Assembly: GCA_050486265.1 (NCBI GenBank)
Contig: JBJHCY010000002.1
Location: 500,024 to 564,023, forward strand
From: SLFH01 sp050486265
GTDB lineage: Bacteria > Planctomycetota > Phycisphaerae > Phycisphaerales > UBA1924
Reading direction: 5' to 3'
DNA length: 64,000 nt
Part shown: piece by piece, positions 46,001-54,649 of the stretch
How the letters are laid out: each line of letters opens with the position of its first letter
Numbering within the stretch: position 1 is the stretch's first letter
Notes under the pieces: generated by a model
Told to the model about the DNA's origin: nothing
What the model saw: the letters and a program-made list of their open reading frames with translations, nothing else
Databases searched by the model: none
Position numbers and translations under genes: made by a program

Positions 46001-46387
46001 TCAGAACGGCCACTCGTAGACCACATCGTCGGCGGTGCCCGCCTCCCCGTCGCGGCCCTTGGAGAAGAGCTTGGGGCGCTGCTCGCGACCGGTCGGGGCG
46101 CGGTACTGGACGGGGTTGCCGTGGATGTCGTTGAGGTCGCTCTGGCGGACGGTGCCGTCGTCGACGAGGACGGAGAGGCCTTCTTCGTTGGTGGGCCAGC
46201 GGTTGTGGGTGGTGTGCCAGGCCATCAGGGCGGTGGCGATCCCGTGGAGATTCTGGGTCGAGGCCGTCCGGCGGCCGGTTTCCATCGAACCGGTGATCGC
46301 CTGCTCGGTCTGGTCGCAGCCGACGAGCGTCAGACCGGGCAGGGCGAGGCAACTGGCGAGCAATGCGATTCTGGGGTGTCGGGACAT
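46001..46387 (-). CDS. Lipoprotein with a GspG-like globular domain but no prepilin helix
   Basis: This 128-residue protein has a lipoprotein signal LALPGLTLVGC (Cys24) instead of a prepilin leader. Its mature part nevertheless carries the globular GspG signature: NLHGIATALMAWHTTHNRWP, then NEEGLSVLVDDG, the HGNPVQYRAPTG strand and FSKGRDGEAGTADDV, the calcium-loop pattern seen at the GspG C terminus. The ATG is preceded by GGGAGG at 6 bases. It is the most upstream minus-strand gene of the secretion cluster and is divergent from the QueD-like gene. Such a protein could sit in the periplasm as a pseudopilin mimic, but that is an inference. Confidence 0.8.
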   Translation of the reverse strand: MSRHPRIALLASCLALPGLTLVGCDQTEQAITGSMETGRRTASTQNLHGIATALMAWHTTHNRWPTNEEGLSVLVDDGTVRQSDLNDIHGNPVQYRAPTGREQRPKLFSKGRDGEAGTADDVVYEWPF

Positions 46388-46404
46388 CGGCGGCCTCCCT
46401 TGGT

Positions 46405-46432
46405 TTGAGAACTGACTGACCTTCCTTAGAGT
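46405..46432 (+). promoter_or_regulatory. Candidate promoter of the QueD-like gene, probably leaderless
   Basis: TTGAGA (46405-46410) and TAGAGT (46427-46432) are separated by 16 bases, and the ATG starts only 7 bases after the -10 box. No ribosome binding site lies between, so the transcript would begin at or next to the start codon. Confidence 0.5.
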
Positions 46433-46439
46433 ACAACCG

Positions 46440-47255
46440 ATGCACGAACTCAGGCGAACCGTCCGCTACTCCTTCAACCCGGCGATCCCGGGCTCTGAAT
46501 CCGTCGGCCCGGGGGGCGCCGGGTTCGCCGGCAAGCCCGCGATGGCCGGGCTGGGCGTTTACGGGGAGGTCGAGGTCGCCTGCAGAGGCGAGCCCGACCC
46601 GGTAACGGGCTACCTCGTCGACATCAAGGTGATCGACCGGGCGGTGCGGGAGACGGCGCTGCCGGAGATCGCCCGGGCGTACCGGGAACGCCCAGAGTCC
46701 TGTCCGGGCGAGGTGCTGAGCGGGATCATGCGGCAGTTGGCGGAGGCGTTGCCGGCAAAACTCAGGCGACTGGTGTGGCGGCTGACCCCCACTTACTCGT
46801 GGTCGATCGACACGGAGAACCCAATGAAGGCGGTTTTGAGGCAGCGGTTCGACCTTGCGGCGGCCCACCGGCTGGACAGCCCCGACCTGAGCCCCGAGGA
46901 AAACCGCAAGATCTATGGGGCGTGCAACAACCCTTCGGGCCACGGGCATAACTATGTCTTCGAGGCGGCGGTCGAGGTTCCGCTCTCGGGCCGAGGTTCG
47001 GACGGGGCGTTCACGCTGGCGACGCTGGAGAAGCTCGCCGATGAGCTGGTTATCAGGCCTTTCGACCATAAGCATCTGAATGAGGACACCGAGGTGTTTG
47101 ATCCGCGTCGCGGCGGTGTGATGCCGTCGGTGGAGCACATCGCTCGTGTGTTCTTTGAGCGGCTTTCGCCGGGGGTCGAGGCGCACGCGGGGGCGAGGCT
47201 GGTGTCGGTGACGGTGTGGGAGACGGACCGGACCTGCGCCGCATATCCGGCATAA
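46440..47255 (+). CDS. Tandem 6-pyruvoyl-tetrahydropterin synthase / QueD-like protein
   Basis: This 271-residue protein is two PTPS-fold units in one chain. The second (about 130-271) is complete: FDLAAAHRLDSPDLS with His143, then GACNNPSGHGHNY with catalytic Cys162 and zinc ligands His168 and His170, RPFDHKHLNED and the closing VTVWETDRTCAAY. The first (1 to about 125) keeps the shape (VYGEVEVACRGEPDPVTGYL and VDIKVIDRAVRETALPEIA) but has no zinc histidines or catalytic cysteine, so it is a degenerate partner domain. The active half could act in queuosine or pterin synthesis. The gene is divergent from the secretion genes and precedes gspE by 49 bp. Confidence 0.85.
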   Translation: MHELRRTVRYSFNPAIPGSESVGPGGAGFAGKPAMAGLGVYGEVEVACRGEPDPVTGYLVDIKVIDRAVRETALPEIARAYRERPESCPGEVLSGIMRQLAEALPAKLRRLVWRLTPTYSWSIDTENPMKAVLRQRFDLAAAHRLDSPDLSPEENRKIYGACNNPSGHGHNYVFEAAVEVPLSGRGSDGAFTLATLEKLADELVIRPFDHKHLNEDTEVFDPRRGGVMPSVEHIARVFFERLSPGVEAHAGARLVSVTVWETDRTCAAYPA

Positions 47256-47304
47256 CCCGCGAAAACAGGAAACCGATCCGGATCCGACCGATAGAATCGA
47301 GACC

Positions 47305-48981
47305 ATGGGCATCGGCACGCTGCTGCTTGAACGCGGCGTTATATCACGGGAGGATCTCGATCGGGCGCTGCGTGAACAGCGTTCTACCGGTGAGCGTCTG
47401 GACAAGGTGCTGATCCGCTTGGGGATGGTCGACCGTGCCGAGGTGCTGCGGGCGTTGGGCGAGCAGCTCCATATGGAGGTGATCGATCCTGCGGACCTTG
47501 AGGTTGACGACGCGGTCCTCCGGATGCTGCCGGCCAAAATCGTCTACCGCCAGCACTGCGCCCCGGTGGCCAGGGAGAACGGGACGCTTGTCGTCGCGAC
47601 GAGCGATCCGCTCGAACTGACCGCGGCGGACGAGCTGCAGATGCTCACCGGCTGCGCGATCGAGTTCGTCCTCGCCGACGAGGAAGAGCTCGGCAAGTTC
47701 ATCCGGACGCACTACGGCGTGGGCGGCGGGACGCTCGACGAGCTCGCCGAGGGCATGGAAGACGCGCCCGAGACGGTCGCTGATGGCGACGAACTCGAAC
47801 AGGCGCAGGCGGCTTCGGTCGTCAAGCTCGTCAACGACCTTCTGGTCGAGGCGGTCAAGGAGCGGGCGACGGACATCCACATCGAGCCCTACGAGGGCGA
47901 CCTCGTGGTCCGCTACCGCATCGACGGCGTGCTGCAGCGCGCGAGCACGCCCCCGACCCTTCGACGCTTCGGCGCGGCGATCATCAGCCGCCTGAAGATC
48001 ATGTCGAACCTGAACATCGCCGAGAAGCGCAAGCCTCAGGACGGGCGGATCTCGATGCGTGCGCGGGTCGAGGGGAAGATGCAGGAGTTCGACCTGCGTG
48101 TGAGCGTGATCCCGATGCTGTTCGGCGAGGGTGTCGTGCTCCGCGTGCTCAGCAAGGAAGCGGTGCTGCTGAGCCTCGACGATCTCGGCATGCCCAAGCA
48201 GGTGCTGGCGCCCTGGGACGGGATGATCAACCGGCCGCACGGCATTCTGCTTGTGACCGGGCCGACGGGCTCTGGTAAGTCGACGACGCTGTACGCCTCG
48301 CTGAACCGGATCGTGTCGGACGAGGTGAAGGTGATCACTGTTGAAGACCCGGTCGAGTACCATGTCGACGGGGTGAACCAGATCCAGGTGAACACGAAGG
48401 TCGGCCTGACCTTCGCGGCGGGTTTGCGGTCGATCCTGCGTCATGACCCCGATGTGGTGATGATCGGTGAGATCCGCGACAAGGAGACGGCCGAGACGGC
48501 GATCCAGGCGTCGCTGACCGGCCACCTCGTGTTCAGCACGCTGCACACCAACGACGCGCCGGGCGCCGCGACGCGTCTTCTGGATATGGGCGTCGAGCCG
48601 TTCCTGGTTTCGTCGTCGGTCGAGGGTGTGCTGGCGCAGCGGCTTGTCCGCCGGATCTGCGCCCACTGCAAAGAGACCTACACGCCGGAGAAGACGGACC
48701 TGCCCCCGGACTTTGAGATTCCAACGAGCGGCGTGCTGCACCGGGGCGCCGGTTGCCGGGCCTGCCGCGAGACGGGGTTCAGGGGACGCGTCGGCGTGTT
48801 CGAGCTGTTGCAGGTGAGCGACGCGGCGCGCGACATGGTGATGCGCCGGGCGAACGCCCGGGAGATCGCCGAACGGGCCCGCGCCGACGGCGACTACTAC
48901 CGCCTGATGGACGACGGGCTAGAGAAAGCCAAAGCCGGCTTGACGACGGTGCCCGAGGTTGTGCGGGCGCTGACGGTTTAG
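47305..48981 (+). CDS. gspE: Type II secretion ATPase GspE
   Basis: This 558-residue hexameric ATPase powers pseudopilus assembly on the cytoplasmic side. Two N-terminal regions (N1E, residues 1-150: GTLLLERGVISREDLDRALR) precede the core. The core has Walker A TGPTGSGKSTT with Lys325, the Asp box VITVEDPVEYHVDGVNQIQV, Walker B DPDVVMIGEIRD and the His box TGHLVFSTLHTNDA. The zinc-binding knuckle has Cys452/Cys455 and Cys484/Cys487. It is a full-length, apparently active enzyme. It lies on the strand opposite the rest of the cluster. A TAGAAT hexamer ends 7 bases before the ATG with no good ribosome binding site between them. Confidence 0.96.
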   Translation: MGIGTLLLERGVISREDLDRALREQRSTGERLDKVLIRLGMVDRAEVLRALGEQLHMEVIDPADLEVDDAVLRMLPAKIVYRQHCAPVARENGTLVVATSDPLELTAADELQMLTGCAIEFVLADEEELGKFIRTHYGVGGGTLDELAEGMEDAPETVADGDELEQAQAASVVKLVNDLLVEAVKERATDIHIEPYEGDLVVRYRIDGVLQRASTPPTLRRFGAAIISRLKIMSNLNIAEKRKPQDGRISMRARVEGKMQEFDLRVSVIPMLFGEGVVLRVLSKEAVLLSLDDLGMPKQVLAPWDGMINRPHGILLVTGPTGSGKSTTLYASLNRIVSDEVKVITVEDPVEYHVDGVNQIQVNTKVGLTFAAGLRSILRHDPDVVMIGEIRDKETAETAIQASLTGHLVFSTLHTNDAPGAATRLLDMGVEPFLVSSSVEGVLAQRLVRRICAHCKETYTPEKTDLPPDFEIPTSGVLHRGAGCRACRETGFRGRVGVFELLQVSDAARDMVMRRANAREIAERARADGDYYRLMDDGLEKAKAGLTTVPEVVRALTV

Positions 48982-49015
48982 ACCGCGAGCGATACGGATC
49001 TGCATCGAACGAACA

Positions 49016-49043
49016 AACCGCCCCGGTGATCGCCGGGGCGGTT
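49016..49043. terminator. Bidirectional terminator hairpin between convergent genes
   Basis: A perfect 11-bp stem, AACCGCCCCGG (49016-49026) and CCGGGGCGGTT (49033-49043), has a 6-base loop and lies between the gspE stop and the stop of the opposing gene. Short T-rich tails follow on both strands, so it can end transcripts from either side. Confidence 0.75.
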
Positions 49044-49066
49044 GTCGTTTCGGAGGAGCGTCGGGT

Positions 49067-50977
49067 TCAGCGTTCGTCGGCGGCGGCCTGCTCGGCGTTC
49101 GCTTTCAAGATCGCCAGCGCGACGGTGTACGGGTCTGGGCCCTGTGTGCCGTAGCGGAGGAAATCGAGGATGCCTTCCGTGTCGATCGCGCTCCAGCGCC
49201 CTCGGGGGCGCATGCCGCCGTGTCGATGCTGGGCTGAGAAGACCGCGACGCCTCCTGCGATGATCGGGGCGAACTCCTTGAGGACGCCGACGCCGGCGGA
49301 GAGCTGGACGAGCATGGAGGTGTCGCCCTCTGAGTACTGGATGAAATCGTCGCCGTCCCAGTAGCCGACCTGATAGGAAGGCCTCGCCGAGGCGAGCAGT
49401 TCGCGGGCGGTGGGGACGACGAGCCCGGGGTCGCGCCCCGCCTCGGTGTTGCGGACGCCGGCGGCGATCGCCGAGCCGACGATCGTGAGCCCGCCGTAGC
49501 CGGAGCGGGCGAAACGCTCGGTGTCGACGAAGTTGACGGCTGAATAACTCCGGCCTTCGAGGAAAGGCTTGGCGTCGAAGCCGGGCTCGCCCGAGCGGAT
49601 GTGCTCGACGGCGCCGACAACGCTCTGGGGCGTCAGGCCGAGGACGAGCCAGTCGTCGGTGAGCGCGAGCGACAGGTCGAGGGGGATCGGCAAGCCGTCG
49701 AAGCGGAGGGACATGTAGCTCTGGTTGTTGTGCGACCACGGGGCGACGCGGAGTCGGGCGACGACTTCGTTATAGTCGCCTTCTTCGCGGATGGCCTCGC
49801 GGAGGGTTGCCGCCGCGCGGTTGATGGTGTTGCGGAGGGTGGCGTGGTCGTCGACGGCCATGAGCATGACCGAGGACATGAGCCCGCCCCCGCCTGTGGT
49901 GTCTGACATGAAGAGCGCGGTCGTGTCGCCGAGGGCGTCGAAGAGGTCTTCCTTGAGGTGGATGCCCGTGACCTCGCGGATCTCCCAGTAGATCTCTTCG
50001 AGCGCCTCGCGGACCCCTTCCTGATCCTCGAAGCGGGCGATGAATCCGGCGGGGTTCGCGCCGGTGACGAGGGCGAGCGTGGCGTCGGCGGGGATCGCCC
50101 GCAGCGTCGAGCGATCGAGCGTCCCGGTTGGCATGCCCCCGAACTGCGTGAAGTGCCCGGCGTTGACGGAGCGGACCTCGCTGAAGGAGCGCTCGGCGTC
50201 TGAGCCGTAGAAGAAGTGGAACGAAGGGGCGTTGGGGCCGAGCAGTCCGTACTCTTCGAGCTGCTTGACGGTCTCGGTGAAGGCCGGATCGCCCCCGGCG
50301 AAAGCCCTGGCGACATTGAGGCCGGGCTCGATCGCGCGGAGATCGACGACGCCCCGCACGCGGATGTGCCGCCCCTCTTCGATCGCGGGCATGATCGCAA
50401 ACGGCGCGTCGAGATCGTCCACTGCGCCGGCGAAGGCGGTGAAGGCCCAGCGGTCGTCGGCGGCGCGGGGCCCGAAGCCGAAGGAGCCGATGGGCGTGGC
50501 GTACTCGGTGACGCCCTCGAAGCGTTGCTGCGGACCGGGCTGGAAGGGCAGGGGGCCGGCGAGCTCGATCATCGAGCGGTAGCCGCGGTCGAGGCGGAGG
50601 GCGCCGGCGCGGTCGGCCTGGTCGAAGTTGAGGACCATGCCGTAGCCGAACATGCCGAGGCCGGGGTTGGCGTCGTTGTAGAAGATCGAGAATCGGCCCG
50701 AGGTCGAGAGTGTTCGTGCGGCCAGATCGATGGCCCGCAGGGCGTCGGGCGGGAAGTCGTCGACCTCGTTCCGCAGATCACGCAGGCGGTCGGGCAGCAT
50801 GCCCAGCGCGCGGACGAGGCCCGCGTCGCGCGGGTCGGTCAGCATCTCCGGCGGCGCCGACCACTCGACCATCACGAGCGGGCGGATTTGCGGGGGCTCA
50901 GCGCTCGCGGCCTGCGGGGCGAGCACGAAACCGGCGGCGGCGAGGCCCGCGAGGGCGCAGATTCTCGAACTTGTCAT
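49067..50977 (-). CDS. Secreted protein of unknown function (DUF3352-like pattern)
   Basis: This 636-residue exported protein has a signal peptide (CALAGLAAAGFVLAPQAASA). The mature protein has alternating strands and helices. Two stretches, GFIARFEDQEGVREALEEIY with LKEDLFDALGDTTALFMSDT, and the later SLRFDGLPIPLDLSLALTDD with GLTPQSVVGAVEHIRSG, recall DUF3352-type exported proteins. I cannot confirm that family by eye. It has no membrane segment after the signal. The ATG at 50975-50977 stands 6 bases after GGGAGG; an ATG two codons earlier directly abuts that site. It is convergent with gspE and shares a terminator with it. Function unknown. Confidence 0.75.
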   Translation of the reverse strand: MTSSRICALAGLAAAGFVLAPQAASAEPPQIRPLVMVEWSAPPEMLTDPRDAGLVRALGMLPDRLRDLRNEVDDFPPDALRAIDLAARTLSTSGRFSIFYNDANPGLGMFGYGMVLNFDQADRAGALRLDRGYRSMIELAGPLPFQPGPQQRFEGVTEYATPIGSFGFGPRAADDRWAFTAFAGAVDDLDAPFAIMPAIEEGRHIRVRGVVDLRAIEPGLNVARAFAGGDPAFTETVKQLEEYGLLGPNAPSFHFFYGSDAERSFSEVRSVNAGHFTQFGGMPTGTLDRSTLRAIPADATLALVTGANPAGFIARFEDQEGVREALEEIYWEIREVTGIHLKEDLFDALGDTTALFMSDTTGGGGLMSSVMLMAVDDHATLRNTINRAAATLREAIREEGDYNEVVARLRVAPWSHNNQSYMSLRFDGLPIPLDLSLALTDDWLVLGLTPQSVVGAVEHIRSGEPGFDAKPFLEGRSYSAVNFVDTERFARSGYGGLTIVGSAIAAGVRNTEAGRDPGLVVPTARELLASARPSYQVGYWDGDDFIQYSEGDTSMLVQLSAGVGVLKEFAPIIAGGVAVFSAQHRHGGMRPRGRWSAIDTEGILDFLRYGTQGPDPYTVALAILKANAEQAAADER

Positions 50978-51215
50978 GTCCATCCTCCCTGTGTGAATCC
51001 CGCGGTCCGAGCCGCGTGCGTGACGGCGGCGAGTCGGCCCGGGTCGGGCGAAGATCGCCGAGACTCCTTTGTAGGATCTCCAAGGTAGCGATTTCGCCCG
51101 GGCCGCGGACGATGGGTACAGGCTCGGCGGGCCCACGGGATCGCCCCCACTATCATCGCCCCCTGATCCCCAACCGCCCCCACCACGATCGCCGGGCGGA
51201 CCCCGGCGGAGGCCG

Positions 51216-52244
51216 ATGACCAGCCCCGAGCGCATCCTGATCGTCCGGCCCAGCGCGCTGGGGGATGTCTGCCGCAGCGTGCCGGTGCTGGCGAGCCTGC
51301 GTGCGGCGTACCCGGAGGCCGAAATCGACTGGCTTGTGCAGGACGGGTTCGCCGACGGGATCCGGGCGCACCCGGGGCTCAACGAGGCGATCCCGTTCCC
51401 GCGGAAGCGGCTGGGACGGATGATGCGCCGGGGGAACCTGCCCGGGGTGATCCGGTGGCTGCACTCGCTGCGGCGGGCCCGGTACGAACTCGTACTGGAC
51501 TGCCAGGGGCTGGCGCGGAGCGGGATCATCACGAGGTGGACCGGCGCGAGAGAACGCGTCGGCGACGCGGCGGCGCGCGAGGGGGCGAGGCTGGCGTACA
51601 CCCGACGCGTCGAGACCGGGTCGATCCCGCACACGGTCGACAAGATGCTGGCGCTGCTCGAACCGATCGGCGTGCCGGTGATGCGCGACATGCGGCTGTT
51701 TGCGCCGCCCGCGGACGCCGAGCGGGCGGCGGGCGACGCCCGATTTTCGGGACGGTTCGCGGTGATCGCGCCGACCAGCCGCTGGGCGGGTAAGCGATGG
51801 CCTGCGGAGCGGTTCGCGTCGGTCGCAACGGCGCTGCTCGAACAACCGGGCGGGGTTGATGGGGTGGTGCTTGTGGGCGGGCCGGGCGAGGAGGAACAGT
51901 GCGGGCCGCTGCTCAAACTCGCGGTGGGCGACGACCGCGTCGTGGACCTGATCGGGAAGACGAGCGTCGGGATGATGATGGCGGTGATCGAGCGATCGTC
52001 GCTGGTGCTCGCGTGCGACTCTGCGGCGCTGCACATCGCGGTGGGCTTCGACCGGCCGATCGTCGGGCTGTACGGGCCGACGGATGCAGCGAAGGTCGGG
52101 CCCTACCAGCGTGAAAACGATGTGATCCAGCACACCCGCGATGGGGATGTGCTGGATCACAAGGACGAGCGGGTCGGCCGGCCGATGATGGAGCGGATTA
52201 CGGCCGAAGAAGTGATCGGCGCCTGCCTCGAACGGTTGGGCTGA
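51216..52244 (+). CDS. Glycosyltransferase family 9 protein (heptosyltransferase-like)
   Basis: This 342-residue GT-B fold enzyme is related to ADP-heptose:LPS heptosyltransferases. The N-terminal domain starts with ILIVRPSALGDVCRSVPVLA, the classical GT9 opening, and the C-terminal domain has PTSRWAGKRWPAERFASVAT. The donor-binding CDSAALHIAVGFDRPIVGLYG and GPYQ follow. Donor and acceptor cannot be told from sequence; attachment of sugars to lipid A-type glycolipid is the usual role. An 8-base purine-rich site (GGCGGAGG) lies just before the ATG, and a TATCAT hexamer at 51151-51156 may be the -10 box. It is convergent with serC. Confidence 0.88.
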   Translation: MTSPERILIVRPSALGDVCRSVPVLASLRAAYPEAEIDWLVQDGFADGIRAHPGLNEAIPFPRKRLGRMMRRGNLPGVIRWLHSLRRARYELVLDCQGLARSGIITRWTGARERVGDAAAREGARLAYTRRVETGSIPHTVDKMLALLEPIGVPVMRDMRLFAPPADAERAAGDARFSGRFAVIAPTSRWAGKRWPAERFASVATALLEQPGGVDGVVLVGGPGEEEQCGPLLKLAVGDDRVVDLIGKTSVGMMMAVIERSSLVLACDSAALHIAVGFDRPIVGLYGPTDAAKVGPYQRENDVIQHTRDGDVLDHKDERVGRPMMERITAEEVIGACLERLG

Positions 52245-52266
52245 GGGGCGCGCCGATCTCGGTAGG

Positions 52267-53358
52267 TCAGCCGTTGGTGCGTTCGAACTCTTTCATGAAC
52301 TGGGCGAGGGCCTCGCAGCCTGCGCGGGGCATGGCGTTGTAGATGCTGGCTCGTGCGCCGCCGACGGAGCGATGGCCCTTCATGCCGTCGAGGCCGGCGG
52401 CTTCGGCTTCCTTGATGAACTTCTTTTCGAGTTCCGGCGTGGGGAGGGTGAAAGTGATGTTCATGAGCGAACGGCAGTGCTTCTCGGCGTGCCCGGTGTA
52501 GAAGCCCGAGGCGTCGATGACATCGTAGATGAGCTTGGCCTTCTCCTCGTTGTGCTTCTGCATCGCTTCGAGGCCGCCCTGGCGGAGGATCCACTTGAAG
52601 ACCTGGCCGACGAGGTAGACGCCGAAAGTCGGGGGCGTGTTGTAGCGGCTCTCGTTCTCGGCGTGGGTTGTGTAGCGGAGCATGGTCGGGAGCTCGCGGC
52701 ACTGCTTGTCGAGCACATCCTCGCGGACGATGACCATGACGGTGCCCGCGGGGCCGAGGTTTTTCTGCGCGCCGGCGTAGAGCAGGCCGTACTTGGAGAT
52801 GTCGATGGGTGTGCTGAAGATGTCGCTTGAGGCGTCGGAGACGAGGAAGGCGCCGGCGGGGATCTCGGGCTCGCTCTTCCACTGGGTGCCCATGATGGTG
52901 TTGTTGCTGGTGAAGTGGACATAGACGGGGTTGTCGGAGTACTTCACCTCGGACATGGACTCGGGGAGTCGTTTGAAGCGTCCGGGCTCGCCGTCGTAGC
53001 AGACATTGACGGTGCCGTAGAGCTTGGCCTCGGCGATGGAGTCCATGGCCCACTTGCCTGTTTTGTAGTAGTCGGCGGTGCGTCCCTCGGGGAGGTAGTT
53101 GGCGGGGACCATGAAGCACTGGGAGCTCGCGCCGCCTTGGACGAAGAGCATCTTGTGGGTGTCGGGGAGGTTGCAGACCTTTTTGCCGTCTTCGAGCGTT
53201 TCGGCGAGGACGCGGTCGTAGACCTTGCCCCGGTGGCTCTGCTCGAGGATGCCGATGCCGGAGTCGAAGAGATTCCAGACATCCTGCTGGACCTGCTTGA
53301 GGACTTCTTCGGGCAGGACGCCGGGGCCGGCGGAAAAATTGAAGATGCGCTCTGACAT
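52267..53358 (-). CDS. serC: Phosphoserine aminotransferase
   Basis: This 363-residue PLP enzyme converts 3-phosphohydroxypyruvate to phosphoserine in serine synthesis and also serves pyridoxine synthesis. It shows FNFSAGPGVLPEEVLKQVQQ at the N terminus, HKMLFVQGGASSQCFMVPAN, and the PLP-lysine motif YAGAQKNLGPAG with Lys199. HRSVGGARASIYNAMP near the C terminus is diagnostic of SerC. The ATG at 53356-53358 follows GGGAG. serA lies about 120 bp upstream on the same strand, so the two serine genes are paired. Between them is a tandem repeat. Confidence 0.97.
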   Translation of the reverse strand: MSERIFNFSAGPGVLPEEVLKQVQQDVWNLFDSGIGILEQSHRGKVYDRVLAETLEDGKKVCNLPDTHKMLFVQGGASSQCFMVPANYLPEGRTADYYKTGKWAMDSIAEAKLYGTVNVCYDGEPGRFKRLPESMSEVKYSDNPVYVHFTSNNTIMGTQWKSEPEIPAGAFLVSDASSDIFSTPIDISKYGLLYAGAQKNLGPAGTVMVIVREDVLDKQCRELPTMLRYTTHAENESRYNTPPTFGVYLVGQVFKWILRQGGLEAMQKHNEEKAKLIYDVIDASGFYTGHAEKHCRSLMNITFTLPTPELEKKFIKEAEAAGLDGMKGHRSVGGARASIYNAMPRAGCEALAQFMKEFERTNG

Positions 53359-53447
53359 CTGGGAGCTCCCTTGCTTGATGCTTTTGTCACTGCGCGGCCG
53401 GTTGTGTGTTGCCGCAATGGTTGTCTATCAACGGGCCGCGGCGAGTG

Positions 53448-53498
53448 GTGCCATTCAGCGGGCCGCAGCGGGGGTGCCATTCAGCGGGCCGCAGCGGC
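53448..53498. repeat. Tandem direct repeat at the 3' end of serA
   Basis: Two nearly identical 25-base units start at 53448 and 53474 (period 26), each beginning GTGCCATTCAGCGGGCCGC. The second unit contains the serA stop and its last codons; a partial third unit (CGGGCCGCGGCG) lies near 53432. It looks like duplication of the serA 3' end into the spacer. Confidence 0.75.
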
Positions 53499-54473
53499 CC
53501 GGGGTTCGTTGACGAGGTTCGGCGTTGCGCCCCTGGACTTGAACTCCGCGACGATGCGGACGGTTTCTTCAGCCACGGCGAGCTGGGCCTGGTCGGTCGA
53601 GGCGCCGCAGTGGTGCGTGAGGTTCGCCCACGGGATCTTCGCGGCGGGGGTGGACCAATCGCAGGCCTTGTCGGCGGGCTGGTTGGCGTAGACATCGAGG
53701 CCGACGCGGAGGGGCTTCTCGGAAGCGATCTTGCAGAGGGCGTCCTGGTCGACGACCGAGCCGCGCGAAGTGTTGATGAAGATGGCGCCGGGCTTCATGC
53801 GGGCGAAGAACTCCGCGTCGATGAGGTTGTTTGTATCGGCGGTCGCGGCGACATGGACGCTGACGGCGTCGGCCTCCGACGCGAGCTTGAGCAGGTCTTG
53901 GCGGGTGTTGCCGCCCGAGGCGACGCCGAGCTCGTCGGCCCGCTCGGTGGACATGCGGCGCGACCAGACGACGACCTTCATGCCGAAGGCCTTGGCCCGC
54001 TGGATGACCTCGCGCCCAATGGCGCCGACGCCGATGATCGCGAGCGTACGGCCCTTGAGCCCTCGGGCGGCGGAGAATTCCTGCTTGTTCCACTTGCCGC
54101 TGCGGGCCTGGGCGGTCTGGTCGCCGATGCGTCGGTCGCAGGCGACGAGCAGACCGATGGTGAGCTCGGCGACCGCGGCGGCGTTCATGCCGGGACAGTT
54201 GCAGACAGCGATGCCCATGTCTGAGGCGGCTTGGGTGTCGATGTTGTCGTAGCCGGCGCCGGCGCGGATGACCAGTCGCAGCGCGTTGCCCGCCTTAACA
54301 ACCGGGGCGGGGACCTTCGTCGACCTGACGATCAGCACCTCCGGGTCGAACTCGGCGATGAGGTCGGGCAGGGTGTCGGGCCCTGCCTCGGGCTCGGAGC
54401 GGACCTGGCATCCCAGTGCTTTGAGCCCCTCGACACCCTCGGACTCGAACTTGTCGGCGATCAGCACACGCAT
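53481..54473 (-). CDS. serA: D-3-phosphoglycerate dehydrogenase, short form
   Basis: This 330-residue NAD-dependent enzyme performs the first step of serine synthesis. The substrate half has IRAGAGYDNID, the NAD-binding loop is IIGVGAIGREVIQRA, the catalytic Arg region is FINTSRGSVVDQDAL, and the catalytic His lies in LTHHCGAST. There is no C-terminal ACT or ASB domain, so serine feedback through ACT is not expected. The C terminus ends in a poly-Ala tail, RAAAAR, encoded by the tandem repeat. The ATG at 54471-54473 follows GGAGG at 6 bases. It is the first gene of the serAC pair. Confidence 0.95.
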   Translation of the reverse strand: MRVLIADKFESEGVEGLKALGCQVRSEPEAGPDTLPDLIAEFDPEVLIVRSTKVPAPVVKAGNALRLVIRAGAGYDNIDTQAASDMGIAVCNCPGMNAAAVAELTIGLLVACDRRIGDQTAQARSGKWNKQEFSAARGLKGRTLAIIGVGAIGREVIQRAKAFGMKVVVWSRRMSTERADELGVASGGNTRQDLLKLASEADAVSVHVAATADTNNLIDAEFFARMKPGAIFINTSRGSVVDQDALCKIASEKPLRVGLDVYANQPADKACDWSTPAAKIPWANLTHHCGASTDQAQLAVAEETVRIVAEFKSRGATPNLVNEPRAAAAR

Positions 54474-54649
54474 TCCGAACCTCCGAATCGGCACGCCGGG
54501 CCCAGCGGTGCGTTCTGCGCCGCGGCCGGACAGCACCACCGGACGATCGTACGCCCTCGGGATCCGGAAACACCGGTCGTGAGGAGGCGCTTGGGGCGAT
54601 GCCGGCAGGGGCATAGCCCGTCAGCCTTGCGTTGCCGGCCTGTGTCCGG

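Noticed and set aside
47344..48741. Minus-strand open frame opposite gspE
   Set aside because: GspE motifs are complete on the plus strand. The opposite frame is low-complexity Arg/His/Asp/Leu.
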